A model generated the notes under the pieces. The model saw nothing but the letters and a program-made list of their open reading frames with translations, did not search any database and had not been told where the DNA came from. A stretch of 45,239 nucleotides of DNA from Chryseobacterium polytrichastri (lineage in GTDB: Bacteria; Bacteroidota; Bacteroidia; Flavobacteriales; Weeksellaceae): contig NZ_FRAV01000040.1 of NCBI RefSeq assembly GCF_900142445.1, positions 1 through 45,239 of the forward strand, in the 5' to 3' direction. A program made the position numbers and the translations under genes. Numbering within the stretch: the stretch's first letter is position 1; each line of letters begins with the position of its first letter. This document shows positions 7,625-14,045 of the stretch, one piece after another.

Positions 7625-7687
7625 ATGGTACAAGTAGCACTAGAAATTGTAATGAAAATCGTAGATTTAATCAGCGGTTTGTTTTAA
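7625..7687 (+). CDS. Possible 20-residue amphipathic peptide
   Basis: The frame MVQVALEIVMKIVDLISGLF, starting at ATG 7625, is followed directly by a promoter and a perfect palindrome. Hydrophobic and polar residues alternate with helical periodicity (Glu7, Lys11, Asp14, Ser17), as in membrane-active helical peptides. A near-consensus TATCTTCG promoter element lies 37 nt upstream. No ribosome binding site is apparent, which is normal for this phylum. The frame is so short that chance cannot be excluded. Confidence 0.33.
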   Translation: MVQVALEIVMKIVDLISGLF

Positions 7688-7712
7688 GAGCGATAATATT
7701 TCAATATATTTG
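7678..7712 (+). promoter_or_regulatory. Promoter of the PlsC-like gene
   Basis: TTTG at 7678-7681, 23 nt, then TATATTTG at 7705-7712 matches the Bacteroidetes promoter pattern. The predicted start near 7719 falls inside the perfect palindrome at 7715-7740, about 45 nt before the acyltransferase start codon. Confidence 0.6.
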
Positions 7713-7714
7713 TA

Positions 7715-7745
7715 AAGTATAACCTATATAGGTTATACTTTTTTG
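7715..7745 (+). other. Perfect 26-bp palindrome followed by T-run
   Basis: Each half is AAGTATAACCTAT; the 26-nt palindrome is perfect and is followed by TTTTTG. It could be a terminator for the small peptide frame at 7625, but AT-rich stems are weak. It could also be an operator, because it sits on the predicted transcription start of the acyltransferase gene. Confidence 0.6.
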
Positions 7746-7762
7746 TTTTTAATTCAAACTAT

Positions 7763-8359
7763 ATGAAAAAGCTGATTGGCAAATTGATGTTAAAAATCCT
7801 AGGTTGGAAGGTCGTTTTACAAGGCGATGTAAACAGTCTGGACAGATGTATTCTTGTTGTAGCGCCACACACCCACAATATGGAATATTTATTAGGAAAC
7901 CTTGCCTATTGGTCATTGGGAAAGCCTATAAAAATTATCATTAAAGATGCCCATACAAAAGCTTGGTATGGTAGTATTGTAAGAGGTTTGGGGGGAATTG
8001 GTATCGACAGAAGCCAGAAAAATGATCTTGTGAATTTTGTTGCCAACCAATTTAAAAAAGAAGACTTCAGCCTTGTTATTACCCCAGAAGGTACAAGAAG
8101 CTGGGTTCCGAAGTGGAGAAAAGGTTTTTATCATATGGCCTTGGCTGCAAAAGTTCCTTTGGTGTTAGCTGCAGGAGATTTTAAAAGAAACATTGTTTAT
8201 TTGGGATATACGATTCCTTATGAAAGATTAGCAAGTGCTCCTTTCTCTGAAATAATGAAAGAAATTCAGGATTATTATATCAAGAATGACATCGGTCCCA
8301 AAATTCCTGAAAACTGGAATCCAAATATCATGGGAAATGATTCAGAAGCTAGAAGCTAG
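7763..8359 (+). CDS. PlsC-like 1-acylglycerol-3-phosphate acyltransferase family protein
   Basis: A 198-residue lysophospholipid-acyltransferase-fold protein. Motif I reads APHTHNMEY (34-42): His36 is followed four residues later by Glu41, where the family consensus HX4D has Asp. The second motif, ITPEGTRS (about 110-117), is intact. Such enzymes move an acyl chain from acyl-ACP or acyl-CoA onto a lysophospholipid or similar acceptor at the inner membrane. Short members like this are common in Flavobacteria, but their acceptor is not established. The stop codon lies inside a heptamer tandem repeat, so the last residues (SEARS) are encoded by repeat units. Confidence 0.8.
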   Translation: MKKLIGKLMLKILGWKVVLQGDVNSLDRCILVVAPHTHNMEYLLGNLAYWSLGKPIKIIIKDAHTKAWYGSIVRGLGGIGIDRSQKNDLVNFVANQFKKEDFSLVITPEGTRSWVPKWRKGFYHMALAAKVPLVLAAGDFKRNIVYLGYTIPYERLASAPFSEIMKEIQDYYIKNDIGPKIPENWNPNIMGNDSEARS

Positions 8360-8398
8360 AAGCTAGAAGCTAGAAGCTAGAAGCTAGAAGCTAGAAGC
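8344..8398. repeat. Heptamer tandem repeat (AGAAGCT)n
   Basis: Seven complete copies of AGAAGCT plus six bases of an eighth, without a mismatch. The array starts within the last codons of the PlsC-like gene and supplies its TAG stop. Because the unit has seven bases and contains TAG, every frame entering the array stops soon, so changes in copy number would alter the protein end little. It is followed by degenerate ATTACTCATTACC-type sequence. Confidence 0.97.
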
Positions 8399-8435
8399 AA
8401 AATTACTCATTACCAATTATCTATTACTTATCATC

Positions 8436-8867
8436 ATGAAAGGCAAAACAAAAGAAGAGATACTACAGTTTTTAAACAGTTGGGGTAACGATATTACTTT
8501 AGCTAAAACATTAGAAATAAAATTCATCGACATCGATCTGGAAAATGAAACCTTAACAGCTACCATGCCTGTTCAGCCTAAAGTACACCAACCTTTTGGT
8601 ATTTTACACGGCGGCGCAAGTTGCGTATTAGCAGAAACAATGGGATCTAGTCTGTCTAATATTTTCATTGATGGCACAAAATATTATGGGGTAGGAACAA
8701 ATATTAACTCCAACCACCTAAGAAGCAAAAAAGACGGAATTGTAACTGCAGTCGCAAGATTCATCAGGAAAGGAAGAACAATGCACGTTTCAGAAATTGA
8801 AATTCGGGATGAAAAAGATCAATTGATTAATCATACGACCATGACCAACAATATTATCAACAAATAA
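8436..8867 (+). CDS. Hotdog thioesterase, MenI/PaaI-like (probable DHNA-CoA thioesterase)
   Basis: A 143-residue hotdog enzyme. QPFGILHGGASCVLAETMGS (about 52-71) holds the HGG motif and the catalytic Glu of the YdiI/PaaI group, and NINSNHLRSKKDG (about 90-102) is the usual CoA-binding stretch. YdiI/MenI members hydrolyse 1,4-dihydroxy-2-naphthoyl-CoA in menaquinone synthesis. The case for that role here is the isochorismate synthase gene 3.2 kb downstream on the same strand; in related genomes the two commonly sit together (general recollection). A strong terminator follows. A general acyl-CoA thioesterase is the alternative. Confidence 0.78.
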   Translation: MKGKTKEEILQFLNSWGNDITLAKTLEIKFIDIDLENETLTATMPVQPKVHQPFGILHGGASCVLAETMGSSLSNIFIDGTKYYGVGTNINSNHLRSKKDGIVTAVARFIRKGRTMHVSEIEIRDEKDQLINHTTMTNNIINK

Positions 8868-8886
8868 TCATTTGACATAAAAATAT

Positions 8887-8915
8887 AAGACTCAATTTTT
8901 TTGAGTCTTTTTTTA
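8887..8915 (+). terminator. Rho-independent terminator
   Basis: AAGACTCAA / TTGAGTCTT form a perfect 9-bp stem with a TTTTT loop followed by a T-run, 20 nt after the thioesterase stop. Confidence 0.93.
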
Positions 8916-8959
8916 TATCCTTGCTGCTACCTTTTTATTTTTTTCCATCTTTTAACAAA

Positions 8960-8992
8960 TTTGTATAGTTTCAAATTAAAATAGTATCTTAA
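8960..8992 (+). promoter_or_regulatory. Probable promoter of the lipoprotein-sigma-OMP cassette
   Basis: TTTG at 8960-8963, 21 nt, then TATCTTAA at 8985-8992. The -33 box and spacing fit; the -7 box lacks the terminal TG. If right, the 5' leader is about 55 nt. The imperfect box could mean that an alternative sigma factor is used, possibly the one encoded in this cassette. Confidence 0.4.
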
Positions 8993-9054
8993 AGAATATT
9001 TTCAACTAATAACTGCAACCTTTTTCTTTTTTCACATCTTATAAGAAAAAGACT

Positions 9055-10047
9055 ATGAAAACATTATTATCATTTTTATTTTTACTTACATTTATTTTTT
9101 CCTGTCGAGAAAATAATACTGAAGAATTAGAAAAAACTGTAGCTTCGTACGATGTGTATATTGCAGGTAGCGAAAACAATCAATCTTGTTATTGGAAAAA
9201 CGGACAAAAAACCAATCTCCCACCCAGTGTTTATATTCCTCGAAAAATAATTGTAGAAAACAACCATGTCTATATTGCAGGAAGAATTCCTACTGTACCT
9301 ATGAATTATCAGACATTCTGGAAAGATGGTATAAGATTCGATCTTGATCAATATTTGAATGTCCCAATAACTAACGTGCCCCAGATTTTTGATTTTTATG
9401 TTAAAAACGGAGATATTTATTTATTAGGACAAGCAACAAACCTCAACCCTGCCACTCCTTCAGAAAGATTTGAATTCTGCTATTGGAAAAATGGAGTAAA
9501 AACAATTCTTTTTACAGATGAGTTTACCCAAAATGATTCTGGCTCTATAACAGTTCATGATTCTAAAGTATATGTTTCTGCTCATAAAAAAATAAATGGG
9601 GTCACTAACTTCGGCTATTTTATAAATACTACTTTTTATCCTTTAAATACAATTTACACTTATCGCAACGGAATTGCCTCCAATAATTCCAATCTCTATT
9701 TATATGGTACTGGCTCTACTCTTTTTTATAGAAATTTATTAACCAATATCCAGACACCAATATTAAGCCCCTCTGTAGGAGCTATAGACAAAATTATCTT
9801 AGACAACAATGATGTTTATCTACAGTCAAAGAATAAATATTATAAAAATGGCTCAGAGGTTTTAATAACAAATCCTCAGTATAATTTGATACAGGAAATG
9901 AAAGTTCTTGATCAAAACATCTATATGATTAGATATAATAATAACGGAGAGCAGAAAGTCTTCATCAACAATGTAGAAATACAGAGTTTCATGCCTCCTT
10001 ACTCTTTTGGCAACGGACTCCATTGCATTGATGTTGTCCAGAACTAA
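9055..10047 (+). CDS. Surface/periplasmic lipoprotein with YWKNG repeats
   Basis: A 330-residue lipoprotein: signal peptide MKTLLSFLFLLTFIFSC with lipidation Cys17 followed by REN. The mature part is made of repeats in which an aromatic-WKNG turn (CYWKNGQK near 45, FWKDG near 88, CYWKNGVK near 142, YYKNG near 264) alternates with V-Y-[IV]-[AS]-[GA] strands (VYIAGS, VYIAGR, VYVSAH). This is the pattern of a beta-propeller-like protein. No catalytic motif is visible. The sigma-factor gene starts 13 nt after its stop, so the two are surely co-transcribed. The lipoprotein may be the sensor or a target of that system; this is inference from position. Confidence 0.75.
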   Translation: MKTLLSFLFLLTFIFSCRENNTEELEKTVASYDVYIAGSENNQSCYWKNGQKTNLPPSVYIPRKIIVENNHVYIAGRIPTVPMNYQTFWKDGIRFDLDQYLNVPITNVPQIFDFYVKNGDIYLLGQATNLNPATPSERFEFCYWKNGVKTILFTDEFTQNDSGSITVHDSKVYVSAHKKINGVTNFGYFINTTFYPLNTIYTYRNGIASNNSNLYLYGTGSTLFYRNLLTNIQTPILSPSVGAIDKIILDNNDVYLQSKNKYYKNGSEVLITNPQYNLIQEMKVLDQNIYMIRYNNNGEQKVFINNVEIQSFMPPYSFGNGLHCIDVVQN

Positions 10048-10060
10048 GCAATATAAAAAT

Positions 10061-11164
10061 ATGCATAGCTCAACAAATTGGCAAAAAATATATAAAGACA
10101 ATTCCCCAAAACTCTTGGGGATTTGCCGTAGGTATATACAGGATATTTACGCTGCGGAAGATATTATTCAAGACAGTTTTATCGCAGCAATGCAAAACAA
10201 ACATCAGCTTAGAGATGAAAAATTACTCTTTGCTTGGTTAAAAAAAATTGTAGTAAACAATGCTTTGCAGTACATTAGAAAAAACAGTAACGAAATTTTC
10301 ACTTCAACCGAGATTTCAGAAATTCCAGATATACTTTCAGAAATGAGCGATCCTGTTTCAGAAGAAAAACATATTTTCATATACGATTTCACAAGAGAAG
10401 AGCTTCTTTTGTCTATTGACAGTCTACCTTCTCATCATAAATCTGTTTTCAATTTATACTATATTGAAAATTACTCCCATGCAGAGATTTCAACAATGCT
10501 GGGTATTAATGTTAACACTTCAAAATCTCATTTGTTAAGAGCAAAAAAATCTATCCAGAATTATTTGCTGAGTCATGTAGATCAAGATAGTCCGAAGAAT
10601 AAAAAGAAGATGGTTCAGCTACTTGTATTTTTTGGATTTGGAGGATTATTATGGGCACAAACTTTCAAAAGTAAATTTTCAGATTTCAATATCACCCCTA
10701 CAAAAACATTTGAAATTCCTGAAAATGAAAATATCAATGTAATTTCCTTTCCCTCGGTTTCAAATCAAGCATGGAAAAAGAAGGTAATTGTAAGTTCTAC
10801 GATTATACTGATTATCATAGCTTCAATTTTCATCATAAAACCCACAAAAAATTATTTCACACAAAAGAACCCTGAAATTAAAAATAACCTAAACACAAAA
10901 AATGTAAATAATACTTCTGAAAATAGTTCCCAAAATAATAAACCAACGGAAAATTTAGTTCCTAATTCTAGAAAAGGCAATGTGTATCAAACCAATAGTG
11001 AGATAAAAATTTCTGAAGCTGAATTTACTTCAAAAGAAATAAATACAGAAGTTCAAGCAAAATCAAAAAAAATCATTCAGAAAGATTCTACTGTTGAGGT
11101 TCCCAAAAAAGTAATTGTTGTCAAAAAAATTATCCAAAGGGATACGATATTTGTAGAAAGATAA
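10061..11164 (+). CDS. ECF-type sigma factor with C-terminal membrane anchor and tail
   Basis: A 367-residue protein. Residues 10-75 are sigma region 2 (LLGICRRYIQD, AEDIIQDSF, FAWLKKIVVNNALQYIR) and 112-170 region 4 (SIDSLPSHHKSVFNLYYIE, HAEISTMLGINVNTSKSHLLRAK). Instead of ending there, as ECF sigma factors do near 180-200 residues, it continues: a hydrophobic stretch at 184-200 (VQLLVFFGFGGLLWAQ), a clear membrane helix at 242-259 preceded by KKK, an Asn/Lys/Ser-rich linker, and a C-terminal VIVVKKIIQRDTIFVE. I chose the ATG at 10061 because it starts just before region 2; the frame is open upstream. The layout suggests a membrane-tethered sigma factor with the anti-sigma function built in. 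The adjacent barrel gene has a similar DT[IV][FY] motif. Confidence 0.85.
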   Translation: MHSSTNWQKIYKDNSPKLLGICRRYIQDIYAAEDIIQDSFIAAMQNKHQLRDEKLLFAWLKKIVVNNALQYIRKNSNEIFTSTEISEIPDILSEMSDPVSEEKHIFIYDFTREELLLSIDSLPSHHKSVFNLYYIENYSHAEISTMLGINVNTSKSHLLRAKKSIQNYLLSHVDQDSPKNKKKMVQLLVFFGFGGLLWAQTFKSKFSDFNITPTKTFEIPENENINVISFPSVSNQAWKKKVIVSSTIILIIIASIFIIKPTKNYFTQKNPEIKNNLNTKNVNNTSENSSQNNKPTENLVPNSRKGNVYQTNSEIKISEAEFTSKEINTEVQAKSKKIIQKDSTVEVPKKVIVVKKIIQRDTIFVER

Positions 11165-11180
11165 AAACCAATCATTAAAA

Positions 11181-12071
11181 ATGTTCTTAAAAAAAATAAT
11201 ATTACTCTTACTCCTTATCATTGCTAACTTTTCCATAGCCCAAAAGAAAAAAAAGACAGACACAGTGTACGTTTATGAGAAAGTTATCGTGTATGATACG
11301 ATATATTTAGAAAAACCAATAAAATCAAAATTAAAAGATATCTTGCTTCCCCAATTAAGTATTGCAGAAACACAAATTAAAGAGATCAATAAAGAAAATT
11401 TTACCGATAATAGTATCGATCAACAAAAAGAAAATCAACTTAACACCCATCTTCAATATGGTGTCGAGGTGGGAATTGGTTTGAAAAACAGCCAGTGGGC
11501 CAAAGAACTTTCTAGCAATAAACAACAGTTTGGAGAAAATCTGGGAGCTTGGGTCTCAAAAAGTATAATTACTCCAAGATTATCTTTGATGCTTTCTGCT
11601 AATGTTTACTATTGGAATTCTACTTTCGATCTGGATGGCAATAAAGAAGATACTTATCTGAACGGATTTTACTTCACAGAAGATCACCAGCCTTTACTTT
11701 TTCAAAAATTTAATAATAAACATTTGGAATACGCCCTTCAATTAAAAGTATTCTATGAATGGAAAAATATTCGTCCGTTTGTTGGATTTCTAGTGAATAG
11801 AAACATTTACAAAATGCAGTTTTTAGTTCCGGAAAATAATGTTTTAGATAAATTAGATGATTTTAAAACCACTCAAAACAATTATGGATTCTCTTTTGGA
11901 GTTCAATATCGATTGTTAAAACGATTTTTATTGTCTTTAGATTATCAGCAATACCAAATGAAGAATGTTTCTTTAAAAAACTCGTCATTTGATTTTGACA
12001 TTTTTAAGACTAACAATACCTTTGCAGAAAGAAAAATCAACTTAGGGATTTCTTATATTATTTCAAAGTAG
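11181..12071 (+). CDS. Outer-membrane beta-barrel protein
   Basis: A 296-residue protein with a signal peptide (LLLLLIIANFSIAQ, cleavage near residue 21). The mature N-terminus (KTDTVYVYEKVIVYDTIYLE) repeats the DT[IV][FY]V pattern found at the C-terminus of the preceding sigma factor. The rest, from about residue 90, has the alternating strands of a small outer-membrane barrel (YGVEVGIG, LSLMLSANVYYW, YALQLKVFYEW, YGFSFGVQYRL) and ends in NLGISYIISK, whose final hydrophobic strand is typical. The gap to the sigma gene is 16 nt, so they form one operon. A role as surface partner of the tethered sigma factor is inferred, not shown. Confidence 0.78.
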   Translation: MFLKKIILLLLLIIANFSIAQKKKKTDTVYVYEKVIVYDTIYLEKPIKSKLKDILLPQLSIAETQIKEINKENFTDNSIDQQKENQLNTHLQYGVEVGIGLKNSQWAKELSSNKQQFGENLGAWVSKSIITPRLSLMLSANVYYWNSTFDLDGNKEDTYLNGFYFTEDHQPLLFQKFNNKHLEYALQLKVFYEWKNIRPFVGFLVNRNIYKMQFLVPENNVLDKLDDFKTTQNNYGFSFGVQYRLLKRFLLSLDYQQYQMKNVSLKNSSFDFDIFKTNNTFAERKINLGISYIISK

Positions 12072-12095
12072 TGATTTTCAAAAAGTATTCAATCC

Positions 12096-13070
12096 ATGAT
12101 TTATTTCAAATTTCCTTTTGACGAAAAGCTGTATTCAACAGATAAAAAAGCAGATAAAAGCTTAATCAATTTTCACTCTTTTGACGGACTAAGGCAAATT
12201 AATTTTGATGGAAATTCTATTGAAATAGATCAGGAAAAATTTGATCAGGAAGTGATTACTAATAGCTCGTTACCCGAAGATAAAAGCAATTTCATTGCCG
12301 AAACCAAAGATGAATATTTACAGAAATTGCAAGAGGTCATTGAAGTTATTAATGAAAATAAACTTCCAAAATTAGTTCTATCTAGAAGGAAAATTTTTAA
12401 TGATTTTAATCAAATTGATTTAAAAGACAGCTTTAAAAATTTATGCCAAACCTACCCAAACGCTTTTAGGTATATTTTCAATAATGGAGAAGATGCCTGG
12501 ATGGGCGCTTTTTCGGAGGTCTTAGGAAAATTCAATAAGATCACTCATGAATTTGAAACCATGAGCTTGGCGGGCACTCTCCCTGTCTCAGAAGAATGGT
12601 CTGACAAAGAGATTGAAGAACAAAAACCTGTTTCCTCTTATATTAGAAATATTTTAACAAGATATGTGACGTTGAGTGAAGTTAAAGAATCAAAAACTCA
12701 CGATCATATTTCAGGAAATATTAAACATTTAAGAACCGATTTTAAAGCAAAAATACAACCCGAAGATCTCGACCGTCTTATTAAGGAATTGCATCCAACC
12801 CCAGCCGTTTGTGGTATTCCGAAAGACTTCTGTAAAGAGAATATTCAAAAAATTGAAAAATTCCCACGTGAATTCTATGCTGGTTATATCAAAATTGAAA
12901 CAGAAGAAACCATTCAGTTTTTCGTTAATCTTCGTTGTGCAAAATTATATCAAAATTCTGTTCATCTCTTTGTAGGAGGTGGAATCACAGCCCAAAGTAA
13001 TCCTGAAAAAGAATGGATTGAAACAGAATTAAAATCTGAAGCGGTTTTGAAGAATCTGGTTATTTGCTAG
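12096..13070 (+). CDS. menF: Isochorismate synthase
   Basis: A 324-residue chorismate-binding enzyme, somewhat short at the N-terminus. KLVLSRRKI (about 90-98), FETMSLAGTLP (about 150-160), ELHPTPAVCGIP (about 231-242) and FVGGGITAQSNPEKEWIETELKSE near the end are characteristic of the isochorismate synthase/anthranilate synthase family, and the LHPTPAVCG sequence points to isochorismate synthase. It converts chorismate to isochorismate, the first step of menaquinone synthesis; a menC gene lies further along at 39.3-40.3 kb. No siderophore genes are present, so EntC-type use is less likely. It follows the barrel gene by 24 nt and may read through from that operon. Confidence 0.88.
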   Translation: MIYFKFPFDEKLYSTDKKADKSLINFHSFDGLRQINFDGNSIEIDQEKFDQEVITNSSLPEDKSNFIAETKDEYLQKLQEVIEVINENKLPKLVLSRRKIFNDFNQIDLKDSFKNLCQTYPNAFRYIFNNGEDAWMGAFSEVLGKFNKITHEFETMSLAGTLPVSEEWSDKEIEEQKPVSSYIRNILTRYVTLSEVKESKTHDHISGNIKHLRTDFKAKIQPEDLDRLIKELHPTPAVCGIPKDFCKENIQKIEKFPREFYAGYIKIETEETIQFFVNLRCAKLYQNSVHLFVGGGITAQSNPEKEWIETELKSEAVLKNLVIC

Positions 13071-13144
13071 TTAGTGGCTTCGAGTGCCTTAGCAATTACA
13101 ACTTAATTCATCAAACGAGAACCCCGACCCTAAAAGTATAAACG

Positions 13145-13175
13145 AAAAAAAACTCTTTCAATTGATGAAAGAGTT
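13145..13175 (-). terminator. Rho-independent terminator of the marC operon
   Basis: AACTCTTTC / GAAAGAGTT form a 9-bp stem with a 7-nt loop at 13151-13175. The A-run on its left becomes the U-tract on the reverse strand, so it serves the minus-strand gene ending at 13199. Confidence 0.85.
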
Positions 13176-13198
13176 GATATATTTTAATGATTTAAAGA

Positions 13199-13393
13199 TT
13201 ATTTCTTTACTCCAATTCTACTCCAAGTATCCAAAACAAAGAGTAAAACAAGCCCAATTACCGCAGAGGCAATTGAAAAAACAAACTTTAGATTATCTTC
13301 AGATAAAACTTCTGATTGCCAGTCTAGAGCATAAAGATTAACTGCGATAAACACTACGAACAGTACTAAAAATACTTTATAAAACTTCTGCAT
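13199..13393 (-). CDS. Small two-helix membrane protein
   Basis: A 64-residue protein with hydrophobic helices at about residues 6-22 and 36-55 and a basic C-terminus (GVKK). I do not recognise a family. It starts 5 nt after the marC stop and is followed by a terminator, so it is the last gene of a two-gene operon with marC. Both termini should face the cytoplasm. Confidence 0.6.
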   Translation of the reverse strand: MQKFYKVFLVLFVVFIAVNLYALDWQSEVLSEDNLKFVFSIASAVIGLVLLFVLDTWSRIGVKK

Positions 13394-13398
13394 GATTC

Positions 13399-14001
13399 TT
13401 AAAAATTTATATAATTCTGCACCAATTGTGCAAAGTTTGCGGTAAATAATTTAATTGAAATCGCTAAAAGAATAATCCCGAAAACTTTCTGTAAGATAGA
13501 CAAAGTAGCCTCTCCCATTCTTCGTTCCAACCATTTTGCAGATTTCAGCACCAAATATACGAAAATTGTATTGAGTACGATTCCCAAAATAATATTAATA
13601 TCATGAAATTCAGCTCTAAGCGACAACGTAGTTGTTAAAGTTCCGGCTCCTGCAACCAAAGGAAAAGCAATGGGAACAATAGATGCCGCCTTTGCCTCCG
13701 TTGTTTTATTGATCTCTATCCCCAAAATCATTTCCAAGGCTATGATAAAAATCACAAATGCTCCGGCGATTGCAAAAGAGTTAACATCTACCCCAATTAG
13801 TTTTAGAATCTTATTTCCTACAAATAAAAATATAATCATAATAACCCCAGCAGTGATTGAAGCTTTACCGGCTTCAATTTGCCCGAATTTCTGTTGCAAG
13901 CTTACAACAATGGGAACAGAACCGATAATATCGATTACAGCGAAAAGAACCATAAAACAGGTAACGATTTCTTTTATAGAAAAATCATTGAAAACTTCCA
14001 T
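13399..14001 (-). CDS. marC: MarC-family integral membrane protein
   Basis: A 200-residue protein with six hydrophobic segments, the standard MarC/YchE/YhgN length. Family stretches are FAVIDIIGSVPIVVSL (about 20-35), AGAFVIFIIALEMILG (about 79-94) and the helix-breaking PIAFPLVAGAGTLTTTL (about 111-127). MarC proteins sit in the inner membrane; the old link to multiple antibiotic resistance was not upheld and their transport role is unresolved (family knowledge). It is co-transcribed with the 64-residue membrane protein downstream. Confidence 0.88.
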   Translation of the reverse strand: MEVFNDFSIKEIVTCFMVLFAVIDIIGSVPIVVSLQQKFGQIEAGKASITAGVIMIIFLFVGNKILKLIGVDVNSFAIAGAFVIFIIALEMILGIEINKTTEAKAASIVPIAFPLVAGAGTLTTTLSLRAEFHDINIILGIVLNTIFVYLVLKSAKWLERRMGEATLSILQKVFGIILLAISIKLFTANFAQLVQNYINF

Positions 14002-14045
14002 CTTTTTGTAATTAAAAATTTCGCAAAAATATGAAAAAATATTGA

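Noticed and set aside
8344..8398. Regular repeat array as possible CRISPR
   Set aside because: Units are 7 bp and contiguous, with no spacers and no cas genes.
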